Source of the DNA: Farysia itapuensis
Lineage: Eukaryota > Basidiomycota > Ustilaginomycetes > Ustilaginales > Ustilaginaceae
Assembly (NCBI GenBank): GCA_023212645.1
Contig: JALBYC010000004.1
Coordinates: 744,001 to 808,000 of the forward strand
Length of the DNA: 64,000 bases
Reading direction: 5' to 3'
The notes beneath the pieces were generated by a model. It was not told the DNA's origin. It made no database searches and saw nothing but the letters and a program-made list of their open reading frames with translations. Shown piece by piece: positions 52,945 through 63,621 of this stretch. Positions within the stretch are counted from its first letter, which is position 1, and each line of letters begins with the position of its first letter. The translations under genes and the position numbers were made by a program.

Positions 52945-53649
52945 CTAGTTGCCTGCGTTGTCCGCAGAGTTTTGGCCGCGAGCGAGCACCTCTTCTCGGC
53001 CGTGGAGAAGGGCATCGAGGTCTGCTTTGGTTGAATCGCCACCTTGCTCGAGCTGCTGCTGCTTGAGCCGCAAGATGTGGGCGTTCAGGAAATAGCGAGC
53101 GAGCGTTTGGGCTGAGATATGGCTGGCTCCACTGATTTGACCCAGGCAGGCTTCGCCAGAGTTGCAAGCACACTTGAATGGCTGTGCCATGGACCATTCC
53201 GTCGACGGGTAGACTGCGCAGCTCAGAGGTTAGCACTGCGATCAAGTTGTTCAGTGATCGGAGGGAGACTTACAGAAAGTAAGAGTGTCGCCCTTTTGAA
53301 TGTCCTTTTCGGCTACGGCAGCCCAGCCAGACTTGTCAGTCGACGAGACGTCGAAGCGGACGTTTGGGTCGCACGAGTGATTGCAGTAGAGCAAGTCACT
53401 GTTGAGCTCAATGTGTTTCTGCTCGCCGACCTGGACGGTAGAGTAGGACACCTGCGTCGTGTAGCCAGCATGTGGCAGGAACTTTGTGATCAGCTGTCCT
53501 CGTCGAAAAGACTGCAAAGCCACTAGGCGCGAGTTGTAGGAGCCATTGTTGAACTCGACCTGAATGAGCGCTGGGTGCGTCGGAGTGTGCTGTGCAGCGG
53601 CCAGCGCGCCATCGCCCTTGCTCAAGTGCCCTGCGTATACGGAAGCCAT
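52945..53649 (-). CDS. Short SET-domain protein with post-SET cysteines
   Basis: Exons 53649-53274 and 53213-52945 give 214 residues. The SET core has NHSCDPNVRFD (residues 90-100), GDTLTFFYPSTEW across the splice junction and the post-SET-like CACNSGEACLG. The N-terminal SET strands are short (FNNGSYNSRLVALQSFRRGQ), so this is the compact ~210-residue fungal type, whose substrate is unknown; methyltransferase activity is inferred from the motif. A helical Gln/Glu tail ends the protein. The frame continues open upstream of 53649, but no other support exists for a longer N-terminus. Confidence 0.88.
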
Positions 53650-54917
53650 GGTGGAAGTAATGTATGTGAAAGGGGAAAGACGTCTCGACCGGCCTTTCGA
53701 ATGTTTCCCCAGCCGGGGACTGTTTGCAAACAATACAAATTTCCCATGCGACTGTCGATCGTTTAGAACGTCCATCCCGCTTCGAAGTTCTAAATAAGGA
53801 AGGTCTGCGCGTGTTATCGTGTTATTCAAATTCATTTTGTGGCCTAACAATTTACCCCTTTTCCCCGCCTTCGCGCCTTCGCGCCTTCGCCCTCGGCCGC
53901 TTTCGGGTGCACTCCCCGACGTTCCATCAAACTTAGCCAGATGCATGGCTAAAAGAGACACGTCAGTTACCTTCAATCACAAGCGCGAGTGATTGGCTAT
54001 TTAGTTTCACTCATAATCTCTTGCAAGCTATGCTCTTGACCACACCCTATTTTCTGAGCCAAATGATTGCCACATTAGAGAACGGAGCATCGTCACGATG
54101 TCCAGCGCAAATGAAGCTTATTCTCGTGACGACGGCAAGCATCCCAATCGAGCATGGATGCTCGAACGCGATGTCACATGGACGTTGGGAAACACTTACA
54201 CATCGTTTGGTACAACAGATCACTGACCGTATTGTCACGAATTGGCGGTGACCAAGTTTTGAAGCGAGATCGTCGCAGAGCATACATTCAATTCTGTGAC
54301 GAAAAATTGTTCACTTCGACGACTTTCATCAGTTTCATCCCCTCGACTGCCGGAATACGTCTGTAGAGAACGTGATCATCAGTCCAGGTCCCATTTTTTT
54401 CTGCAACCATGCCGTCTTTGCTACCACTGTTTGCTAGTCCTGTCGGACTGCAGCGGTTAGCTACAGTGTCGCCGGCGCGATCTGTGACTCTGTCTCCTCG
54501 TGGATACGCACGCAAAGCTCAATGGAGGTCTGGCAAGGGCAGGACACCCACCAGTGTACCAGCTTGACCTCCGAGTGTAGACCATACCTTGCAATAGTCC
54601 GCAGTGATCGTCATACGACCTAGTGTGCTCCTCCACCCGCAAAGAACGCTGGACGGCACAATCATTAGATCTGATCGCCTCTATTTGAAGCCGATGGTCA
54701 TCTTGCTAGACACGGCGCCACAACCATGTGCTTTGCGGAATTGGGGCTGCAGGCCCTTCCGTCCCACCCACTTCATGTCGACAGCCAGTGGTGATGCATT
54801 TCATCAGCGGATCACCGTCCGATCTTGCAGTTGGAGAGAGTCTGATTGCTGGACGCGAAAACGCTCGTCGATATCTGCTTGCTTTGTTACCTTGTGCTTC
54901 CACAGACTATCTCCTCG
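53650..54917. other. Intergenic region, no supported gene
   Basis: 1.27 kb between divergent starts. It contains three tandem copies of CGCCTTCG (53866-53889) in the presumed SET-gene promoter and AT-richer sequence around 53.95-54.4 kb. Short open frames on both strands show no similarity or codon bias I would trust. Confidence 0.5.
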
Positions 54918-55964
54918 ATGTTTTACAGTCGTCCGAAGCTCTACGAAGCTTGTCTACACACGTTTGCCCTCGGACAAATCGTGATGCTCATGGTGTGTGC
55001 CAGCCCACCTACTGTCGAGGATCTCACCGTTCCCGCGGCTGTCGGCGTCATCAATTCGCACAGATCTAGAACCAAGATGCTGACACCACCTGCCGGTAGG
55101 GATGCCCTCTACCGACCTGGCGTTCTTCAGCCATTCGACTTTCCTGCCGAAATAGCAGATCATGCAGAGACGGAATGGGACTATGTCGCCAACAATCCAC
55201 GCCATACCTCCATAATGGGGCCACCCGGCTTTTGGACCGAAGCAGGACTGAGACAGCACTACGAAGAGACAAAGCATCTCAGGTTTGCACCAGAACTGTT
55301 TCCGGACCCGCCGCCATACGATGACTGGTTCAAGGAGCAACAAATGCTACGCATGATCAAGATGCACGAGGACACCATCAAGCAGCAGCTTCTTCATCGA
55401 GGCACAGTGTGGACGGTCAAGAACGCCCTGGCATGGGAGATCAATCGCGCTGAACAGCTCATCATCTTTCGTCAATTGCAGATCTCTATGGTCCTCAAGT
55501 ATGCCACTCTCGATCCTCTCGTTCGCGAATACGAACTCAAAATCTTCCGCTTCTGGGCCGGCTTCCTCGAGAACTTTCGCCTCATGAAGTACGGTCCCCT
55601 CGACAGAAATGGACTCATTGAGCAATTGGAAGGTTCCAACAGGATGCTAGAGGCAAGGCTAGACCAGTACCTTCAGGAAGGCGGAGACCCGAATGATTCT
55701 GCCTACCATGAGCTTTGGCATATTCATCATGAGGCACAGATCAGTCTAGCAGAGCTCAAGGCCTTACCTGCGTCCTTCGAGACGCCATCTGACATGGATG
55801 TATCAAGTGATCACACCGGGCGATCTCCGTCTGCAAACGACGCTCGCTTGTCTTTCAGCTCAGGGGCCCCGTCGGAGTACGACACCTACGATGTCGTTGG
55901 TATCGAGAGCTTTGATGACGCACTCAAGCGCATCAGGGATCTCAAGCTCATCGAGAGAGCTTGA
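54918..55964 (+). CDS. Candidate secreted protein of unknown function
   Basis: A 348-residue frame from ATG 54918; the frame is open further upstream but without ATG. The N-terminus MFYSRPKLYEACLHTFALGQ then IVMLMVCAS could be a signal peptide with cleavage near CAS/PP. The mature part has no membrane segment or known domain. It is rich in Trp, Tyr, Glu and His (ETEWDYVANNPRH, GPPGFWTEAGLRQHYEETKH), has a helical centre with WEINRAEQLIIFRQLQ, and an acidic Ser-rich tail. I do not recognise it. Its position beside the repeat-rich region and its composition recall smut effector candidates; this is inference. An alternative is an intracellular protein with an unrecognised 5' exon. Confidence 0.55.
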   Translation: MFYSRPKLYEACLHTFALGQIVMLMVCASPPTVEDLTVPAAVGVINSHRSRTKMLTPPAGRDALYRPGVLQPFDFPAEIADHAETEWDYVANNPRHTSIMGPPGFWTEAGLRQHYEETKHLRFAPELFPDPPPYDDWFKEQQMLRMIKMHEDTIKQQLLHRGTVWTVKNALAWEINRAEQLIIFRQLQISMVLKYATLDPLVREYELKIFRFWAGFLENFRLMKYGPLDRNGLIEQLEGSNRMLEARLDQYLQEGGDPNDSAYHELWHIHHEAQISLAELKALPASFETPSDMDVSSDHTGRSPSANDARLSFSSGAPSEYDTYDVVGIESFDDALKRIRDLKLIERA

Positions 55965-57194
55965 GTCGCGGACCCAGAGTTTCGCATGTGTGGCCAAAGG
56001 CCTTCAGCTCCAGCTGGCATTCTCACGCTTGTCTGCCAATGCAGACTGAACTCCTGCGTCCAGAGACTTGGAGTGTCGTTGTTTGTTCGGCATGACAGCG
56101 CGCCTTCCGTACCAGCTTTCCACGACGGGCGATTCTTCACGGTCTCTTGTTTGTTCCTGTATTCTGTTCTGCTTTCGCCAATTGTGCAACTGATGTGCTT
56201 GTCCTCAGACTCTGCACAAGCTTTCAGCACCGCAATCGAAAGCACAGTGCTCCTTTTTCTCTAAGTAGCCCTTTTCGCTTCGCCAGGCTCTCTGTTATAT
56301 CTTCTAAAGCTACCCTCGATTGAGCCATCATGGAGCATGGTCATATGTTCAGGTCTAGCAGTTTTGCAGTCTCATTTCTCCCTTTGGGCGCTGTAACGAG
56401 CGACCGCGTCTTACTCTGCATACTCCAGCACTCGGCTCGCGCCACCTCTGCTGAGCAGGCTTCTCCGTTTCGCCATCATCCGTCTCTCGTGGTCATTCTT
56501 GGTCGGTACGTCTTGCTCGAAGAGGTAGGTCAGCAGTCTCGTTTCTACTTCCCGTCTAGCCCGTTTCTTCATCTTTTCCGCAATCTTTCCCGTCACATAA
56601 GCCAACGTTCACTTTCACGTGCTTCATTTGCTTGACTTTGCTTTCGTGCTCTAAGCTTGCTAAACCCATCCATGGACGCTTGCGTCGATACGCTGAAGGC
56701 CCCCTCTTTCGTTGTCAGCCGATATTTTGGCAAAGAGACTGGCGATATCCTGTCGGCTATAGCAGTATCTTCGCGTGACACTGATTTCGAAGCGCCTCTT
56801 CTTGTCAGAGAAGCTCTCCTTCTTCCTGCCTGTCGCGAAGCATGGTATTCTCGTCCAACCTCAACCCTTTCAGGCTCTGTTCGAGGTCGTCTTTTCTTCG
56901 CTACAGGCTGTTGCATGCCTTTGTTCCGGGCACATGAGCCCCGTCCGCTACCCTTTGCGCATCGTTAAGCCTGATATTCTTCTTTAGCGTATACCTATCT
57001 CCGGTGTCTTCGTGTAACATTCACTCCGCTTAGTGTCAATTTTTAGCCTCAAAAATTTCTCTCATGCCTAGACACCGCGGACTCTACAGCACGCAACCCG
57101 CAGAGAGGCGTTTCTCATCATATGAGCAAGATGTCTCTTGCATCATAACCTTTTCACTTTATTTAAAATTAAATAAAACTAGTACTAATACGCG

Positions 57195-57330
57195 CATAGA
57201 TTAAATTAAATTTAAATTAAATTTAAATTAAATTAAATATCATAAATTTTAAAATTATGGGCCGGCCCATAATATTCATACATCAAATAAGCGATGTATT
57301 GTGCTATTTTTAAAACGAATTGAGCTGGTA
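57195..57330. repeat. AT-rich island 1 with 20-bp palindrome
   Basis: A perfect palindrome ATTATGGGCCGGCCCATAAT at 57254-57273 is embedded in AT-rich DNA that includes tandem TTAAATTAAAT-like units at about 57200-57240. Confidence 0.85.
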
Positions 57331-57843
57331 TTGCTGGGACTGCATTTACAACGTGATCCAAAGTGGTCCGTCACACTTTCAAGGGGTTTTGGGCATACTT
57401 TCAATGCTCCTGGCACAATCAAGTCGAAGGCACGGACAACTAAGTCTGAAGTCTGGGCCGAGTTTGTATTGAATTAGTGACATCTCTGGGTGATAATTAG
57501 CGAGGAGAAAAAAATAAGCAGCTGACTGCCCTGAGGAAGCCTCAAACTCTATCGAACCAAGTCATTCTATTCTTACACTACGCAGCCGACATCGTTCAAT
57601 GTTTCACATCGCGATGATCTGCGCCGACTGCGTGGAACTGTCTTACCACTCTCCATTACTGTGCTCTTATCCCGGGTTGCCTCCGTCCGTGCGTCGCACC
57701 GCGTAACTCTGTCCGGCATCGCTGCAATAAGAATGCTTGTTTAGGCACAAGCGCTAGTCCGTGCTCTGTGTTGCCGACCGCCTTCCTGTGAGCCAGAAAA
57801 CGGCCAAAACGGCCTAACTCAGGTGTGACCTGTCTGTTGCTAA

Positions 57844-57984
57844 TAGGGAGCTTTCGGTGCACTCGAGACTACGTTTTTAGAGCTAAAAAAAAAGCCAAAT
57901 CGACGGATTTGGCTGGTGTTTAGCAGATTTGGCTCTTGTTTCAGCTCCGAAAAAGCAGCAGTTTGGTGCACCGAAAGCTCCCTA
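57844..57984. mobile_element. MITE-like element with 19-bp terminal inverted repeats
   Basis: TAGGGAGCTTTCGGTGCAC at 57844-57862 is repeated exactly in inverse orientation at 57966-57984, framing 141 bp. The outermost TA could be a target-site duplication of Tc1/mariner type, or TAAT on both sides (57841-57844 and 57983-57986) could be. Inside, AGCCAAATC and GATTTGGCT form a hairpin. No coding capacity. Confidence 0.7.
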
Positions 57985-58439
57985 ATGTGAGAAGGGAAAT
58001 CATGTCTCTAGAGCGTCTTCGTCTGGGATGGAGACAAGCCTACTCGGGCATCTGAATGCCTTTAGTGGCCAAACACAAACCACTATGCTTTCCAATCCTC
58101 AGTTTTATGTGAACCCCTTTTCGTATGGTGGTCTGATCTGACTGCGGATAAGCTTCGTCGATGAACGCATCGACATCTCTTCCTACTTCAGAATGTAACC
58201 TATCTAATGACAGCTGAGCCACAGAGTTCAGCGGCTGTTCTGATATGGTAGTGGTATCTCAAAGCTTAAGCAGCCTTCGAATAAGGCTGTTGACGGGACT
58301 GGTGATGCTGATGGCGTCGAAGATGTTGTAGTCACAATTTGTCCTGAGCTCATGTGTACATCAATTTGCGAGAGCTTAATCTACTCCGCGCATTCTGCGG
58401 GGACGTGTCATGGGCACTTTTGTTGTCAGTAGGAAAAGC

Positions 58440-58562
58440 AAACAAAAATACGTAATTTCGTATTATTTATTTATTCATTTAATTAATAAAATTTAATTAT
58501 GGGCCGGCCCATAATTTTTTTTTTTAATATTATTTATTTAATTATTTTAAACAAAAATCAAA
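58440..58562. repeat. AT-rich island 2 with 22-bp palindrome
   Basis: A palindrome at 58495-58516 (AATTATGGGCC and its complement) is set in TTTATTTA- and TTAATTAA-like sequence. The core is the same as in island 1. Confidence 0.85.
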
Positions 58563-59047
58563 TCTTGAGTGGGATCTGATGGAAACTAGCTTGTTTAAAC
58601 CGTTTTCCAACACAAATTTGTACGCGAGTGACATGATCTCTGATCGCTGCTGCTGATAGAGCCTGATGCTCAGTGCTGCATACCTCATGGGCAGCATCCG
58701 GGCTGGAAAATGGAGGCCACCTTTAAAAACCGCTCACTTCACGGGTAGAAATGCTTGAGGACTCATCAGACGGCTTATGGCTTCTCTTCAAGCGCTTCGT
58801 AGCATCGCAATGTCTGCAAACTTGCAATTCTGCACCTCTGCGACCTTGTTGGTTTCGTCTTAACTGTAGCTTTTGAGAGCGGTGTAGAGGCATTACGGAA
58901 CAATATGGAGTAGAAGTGTTGTGACTAGTCATTTTGTGGCCGTGAAGGTAGAAATTATCGTGGTTACAGTTACGAAAATTCTTAAAATAGGCGCGTCAAT
59001 ACTCCAGCTGGCCCCATTATCATGAATGACCTCCACAGGGTTAGCGG

Positions 59048-59077
59048 ACTGGGTAGTCTCGAGACTCGGAACCCAGT
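59048..59077. repeat. Nested inverted repeat
   Basis: ACTGGGT (59048-59054) pairs with ACCCAGT (59071-59077) around the palindrome AGTCTCGAGACT (59055-59066). It could extrude as a small cruciform; its role is unknown. Confidence 0.6.
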
Positions 59078-59444
59078 GGGCGCTATCGGACAGCTAGAGC
59101 GTCATCTCGCCCGGGCCTCGTCTCGGCGTCTCCCACTAACACGAGCCCCCACGCTCGAACCCCCACTCGAGCCTCCAGCTTCAGCCCAGCCCATTGAACG
59201 CCAGACCTCATTGCAACACAAGCCCATTCTTTAGTCTGACCTCATTCAGCGCCAGCCTCTCTGTCACGAACGACAACTATCGCAGATAGGAAAGGTCACC
59301 GGGCGGCCTATGCTAGGGAGCAGAGGCGGTGACAGACGGGAGGCGGTGGCCCAGGCAGGCAGAACAGAGGGCCGGATGTCAAGACAGAAAGCCAGGCAGG
59401 CTACAGAAGGCCAAGTGGATCACAAGGCACACGGAAGTCTCGGG

Positions 59445-59504
59445 GGACAAGTAGATTCCAAGGTGGAAGACAGAGGACAAGTAGATTCCAAGGTGGAAGA
59501 CAGA
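59445..59504. repeat. Two perfect 30-bp tandem units
   Basis: GGACAAGTAGATTCCAAGG begins both units (59445 and 59475), each continuing TGGAAGACAGA. A third partial unit follows at 59505. Confidence 0.9.
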
Positions 59505-59669
59505 GGACAGAAGACAGTTGCCGACAGAGCAGGGCGTGACCAATCGTGGCGGGTGCAGTGAAAATAGAGTTTATCTAAGCTTCTGCACGAATTCTGACTC
59601 GCCGTACCTGCTTTTCGGCACTTTTGTGGTCAAAAAGCCTCCGAAACAGCTAAACCGCTTCGCCCAGAA

Positions 59670-59745
59670 CTCAATATTTATTAATATTTAAAAATAATGG
59701 GCCGGCCCACAATTATTTTTTATTGCTAATTATTTAATTATATCA
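59670..59745. repeat. AT-rich island 3 with GGGCCGGCCC core
   Basis: TGGGCCGGCCCA at 59698-59709 in AT-rich sequence; one arm is altered (CACAAT instead of CATAAT), otherwise as in islands 1 and 2. Confidence 0.8.
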
Positions 59746-59747
59746 TC

Positions 59748-60178
59748 GTGATGATGATCGTGAGCGGTGCAGATCTGGCGGGACCGCCTCGGAAGGGTGA
59801 CCAAGGAGGCTATATGCGGTCCGAAGAGCTGGTCAAAAAATACCTGGCTGCGATTTAGATGGCCGAGTGTACCTTCTACTATAGCTGATGATGCTGGGCC
59901 TTATCTGACGATCCCAGCCATCTGCATGTGGCCGGATTGCCTCGGAAGTGTGACCGACAAGGCTGTGTGCGGTCCGAAGAGCTGGAAGAAGCACAGCTGG
60001 CTGTGTTTTCGAGGACCACGGGTCGCTTCTGCTATAGCTGACGATGCCCAGCGATCCGGATGCGGTGGGACTGGCTCGGAAGCGTGGCCAACAAGGCTTG
60101 ATGCGGTCTGACTAGCTGGAAGAACGACACCTGGCCGCGGTTTAGAAGACCACGGGTCGCTTTTACTATAGCTGACAC
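59748..60178. repeat. Degenerate direct repeat family A, copies 1-3
   Basis: Three units of about 115-150 bp start near 59778, 59930 and 60064. Each reads GGNGGGA/CCGGA, CTCGGAAG, GGTCCGAAGAGCTGG (or close), TTTAGA/TTTTCGA and CTATAGCTGA. Divergence is substantial, mostly transitions by eye. A fourth copy lies at about 60757-60890. Confidence 0.75.
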
Positions 60179-60201
60179 CAGGTGGCAGTCACCTGCTTAG
60201 A

Positions 60202-60476
60202 TTGGTGCATACGAGAGCAACCAGCTCTCAACGCTGGCTCTCGACGCTGTTCAGACACACTCTGGACGCTCAGGAAACGAGTTCCAGACAGGTTGCAGGA
60301 CCGCCAGCTTTGCTAGGCTGCCAGTCTTCAGCTTGGCTTGGTGCATACAAGAGCGACTATGCCAGCTCTCGACCCTGGCTCGCAACGCTGGCTTTCGACG
60401 CTATTCACACGCGCTTTGAGGGCTCGGGAACCGAGTTTCAGACAGCCTGCAGCACCGCCAGCTTCGCCAGGCCCGG
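60202..60476. repeat. Direct repeat family B, two copies
   Basis: Copies at about 60202-60320 and 60338-60473 share TTGGTGCATAC, AGCTCTC, AACGCTGGCT, TCGACGCT and ACCGCCAGCTT in the same order with ~25% differences. They sit between family A copies 3 and 4. Confidence 0.75.
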
Positions 60477-60756
60477 CCCAGTATACCCGCAGGCACCATT
60501 TGACTTTTTGCACCAAGACGGCCTTATGATTCTCTCTTCTGTCGCCGTGGCAAGGTGCTCGACGGTCATAAGTTATTGCTCATGACCTTCGCTTGCCGCG
60601 CTAAGCTCAGACGGCGGAGCAATCGCGTTTCGCAGATTCGTTTTGCGATTTGCGCCAAAAATAAGGCCGCAGTGGCCTTCTCGTCTTGCGTACGAGGGTG
60701 CCCCACCGTGTAGGTACGTCGTTGCGCAGTTTGGGTTCTGATAAAAAGTGGAGGCC

Positions 60757-60890
60757 TGATGATGATCGTGGGCGGCCCAGATCTGGCGGGACTGCCTTGG
60801 AAGCGTGACAAAGGAGGTTATACACGGTCCGAACAGCTGGCTCAAAAATACCCGGCTGTGGTTTAGAGGGCCAAGTGTCCGTTGTACTAA
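60757..60890. repeat. Direct repeat family A, copy 4
   Basis: GATGATGATCGTG followed by CAGATCTGGCGGGA and ACGGTCCGAACAGCTGG repeats the 59748-59880 copy in the same direction about 1 kb downstream, so the copies may mark a duplicated segment. Confidence 0.75.
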
Positions 60891-60936
60891 TAATTTACAG
60901 GCGTCGAGCGCTTGCTCAGACCAGCAAGAGGTTAGA

Positions 60937-61377
60937 TTATTTGGGAGAGGCCCGAGATAAAGATTCCCAACCGCCTCCTGGCGTGGGCCACCTTTTCTCA
61001 GTCTCTGCTTGCTCGTTAGCTGCTGACACCATTTGATAGTATTTCTTAGGCCCGGGCCACTCGATCGTAACCTTATTGACGACGTAAATGTAGAAGACTT
61101 TGGGCATCAGATCCTCGGCGACTAGGCCCGCATGACGAGACTTTTTGAGGAAAGACGGCGGCATAGCCAACGCGATTGTCAGCGTGATTGGTTCGGTATA
61201 AGCGACGAATTCGATGCGGAGTGGTTCTGCGTGGGAGAGAGATGCAGAACTAGCTCCTTTTATGACAGGGAAGAGTTGACGAGCCTTCAGTGGTCGACAC
61301 CTGTTCAGCGCAGTATTGGGGCGCCTGCTACAGAGCACGCGCCTTGGTTCCCGGTCTGTGCCTCGATAAACAGTCAT
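60937..61377 (-). pseudogene. Open frame of unknown origin, possibly a gene relic
   Basis: A 146-codon minus-strand frame beginning with ATG. Its C-terminal half reads like real protein (KVFYIYVVNKVTIEWPGPKK, then YYQMVSAANEQAETEKRW), while the N-terminus is Arg-rich and chance-like. I do not recognise it. It may be the last exon or a remnant of a decayed gene; it could equally be chance. Confidence 0.25.
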
Positions 61378-61858
61378 CTTAGCTGCTGGCTTCGAGGTTC
61401 CGGCTGCATGTCGTCGACTTACCTATGTATCAGGAGGGACAGGCGGGAGACGGACGAGGGATAGCAGGACGTGAGCAATGGAAAGTAGTTCTGAAAGAAG
61501 CTCATGCATCGTTCAGGGAGGGCATGGAAAAGGGCGAGGTGGTCAACTGGAGAGAAGCTTGTGACAACCTTGAGCTTGGGATGATGGGGCTGGGACTGAC
61601 CTGCTATGTACGTTTCATTAGTTGTTGGCTGAAACAGCAGGGATCCACGGAGTTTGGCTACGCGCGTCGCTATGCATGTCGAGTACGCCAGCTTGTTATA
61701 TGGAGGAAGCGGAGTTGAAGCGGCGGACGAGTTGGGTCTATATGATGAAATTTGTCACCATTACGTCTGACATTGCCCGTACCGGGCTGACTGCAGTCCT
61801 TGGGGTCGTTGAGCTTCTTATATAGTCCTAGCGTGATAAAGACTGCAGCTGCCCGCTA

Positions 61859-62176
61859 TCAGCCAGGGAATTCCGACTTCCAAACGTCCGCCGGCTCTCC
61901 CTGCCGAGCCTGTGCATGATACTGTTCAACGACAATTCCACCACGTATGTGGCTGACGAAGAGGTTCGCATTGGCTCCTTGACCGACCGAGACTAGACTT
62001 GCAAGACACTGGTCCGAGACTGTTCCTGGGCTCACAAGTCTATTGGGGTCTACCTCGTCCAGGATCGAAAAGGCCTTGCTCAACACATTCGAGTTGCGAG
62101 GTGCTTTGAGGCTCGTACGGCAGTATTTAAGCGCAGTGAGTCGGATGACACACCATGCCGACCAAAGACCAACGTG
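61859..62176 (-). pseudogene. Open frame without ATG, possible terminal exon or relic
   Basis: An open frame between stop codons, with no ATG, includes SILDEVDPNRLVSPGTVSDQ, then CLASLVSVGQGANANLFVSH and ends ADVWKSEFPG. The composition is protein-like and an AG lies at its 5' end (GATAG), so it could be a terminal exon. No upstream exon or family was found. Confidence 0.25.
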
Positions 62177-63621
62177 CTATCCACGGATTTGATTGTAGAG
62201 CGTTCCTTGATTTGTCACCTCTCTCTTTGGCACACTTCACGAGAAGAGGGGCCGTAGCTTCCCTGTGAGAATGGCTCTTGACAAATGTCTGTTCGCTCTC
62301 GCTTCGTCGATTGCATCCATCAGGTACATCTGTACGTGAGCAGTCCGTGTGCACCTTCGCTAGCATGTGCTTTGCGGGCCTTGTCGCAAAGTTTGGACAT
62401 GGACAGAGCCTTCTGGCGGAAGGATAGGTCACAGAGGTCTTTGGATGTTAGGATAGGGTCGACAAATAAGGGCTCGATACGGTCGCTGGTTTTGATCGCC
62501 AAAGGTAGGGGACTGATAGAGGCAGATTGGTACGGACAGCTAGAGAAGCATTTGCTGAACTGGATATGTCAGTCCGGAGAGAAAATTGATGGAGGTGCTG
62601 ACCTAAGAAGGAATCACATACCCAAAAAAGGAGCTGAAGCACCTTAGACCGCTGTGTCGCCCGGTGTATGCTACAAGTTCGGCAGAAGATGACAGCTGGC
62701 ACCATCTTTGTTGGAGTTGCGACAAAGTCCTTCCTCTCTGAAGGAAGCAGCTAGCACGCAGACCAGCATATCGAAAACCTAGGTCTCCCTAGGTCACTGA
62801 GAAAGTTGAAGCATGTCTGAGCCTTTTTACGGACCTGAGCAATTGGGTACACTCTGAGTGCTCAAAGCGAACAAGCGGCCGAGAACATGTAACGAGCTTA
62901 CTTTGGAAGACAGCTGTTCGTGTTTGAGCGCTATTGGACCTGATGATCAAGCAGATAGTGCACACGTATAGGTGGTTGAAAGATGGACGCAAAGGCCTGG
63001 AGGCGAGCGACTTTACTTCGTTATACCGACGCCCAAAGAAAACACCCTGATCAGAGATGTTTGCTAAGGGTGTGACAGAGCTTCCTTATGTGTTCCCCTT
63101 TCCGCCACTGGTCAGATATGATCACGCTACCGCTGAAAGCAAGAGAGCGTGCTGGGACAGTCAAGGTCGAAAGGGAAGCTCGACAAGCACAAGCTCGGAG
63201 TATAAAGTTTCTAAAAGTTTACTTGTTCAAAGCTCGCCTTCTGTGTGCTTCTAATTTTGGGCAGTATACAGTAAAGCCACAAGCAGAGATACTGTCCGAA
63301 AGCATTGCAGTCTCGAAGAGAGTATTAACAGAAGCAGAGACTTCGCAACCCTTCCTAATCATTACCATCGAATGGCACAGCGGAAAAGTCGGAAGATTGG
63401 CTTGTTCGCACAAATAGTCGGTCGAATTGAGATCTGATCGAGAAGTTCAACGGGGTTAGAGGTAAGGTAGCTGCTTACACCGCTAGGACGAATCGAGGGT
63501 GTGTGGGGTCAGTCAAGCTGAAGTGGGTTGAATGCTTACGTAATCACACCTTCTATTTTCAAGATCAGATTGGAGAGTCGTTGGACCCTCGAAGATTCAT
63601 ACCACACGACACAACGCTGCC

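Larger units (their letters stand above)
55965..63621. other. Gene-poor, repeat-rich, partly AT-rich region
   Basis: 7.7 kb with no confident gene. Base composition swings from about 50% GC to AT islands. It holds three islands with a shared palindrome, an inverted-repeat element, two families of degenerate direct repeats, small hairpins and scattered open frames without family similarity. No transposase, reverse transcriptase or integrase motif was recognised. The 55965-57100 part has short plus-strand frames with Ser/Arg-rich content that look like chance. Confidence 0.7.

Noticed and set aside
56330..56980. Two short plus-strand frames as small secreted proteins
   Set aside because: Neither has a convincing signal peptide, codon bias or similarity, and they overlap in different frames.
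58980..59570. Pro-rich and Gly/Arg/Lys-rich plus-strand frames
   Set aside because: The second is generated by the 30-bp tandem repeat and the first has no domain or start context.
57150..59750. Telomere or subtelomere
   Set aside because: No telomeric repeat (TTAGGG)n is present and an ordinary conserved gene (BuGZ) follows at 63.6 kb.
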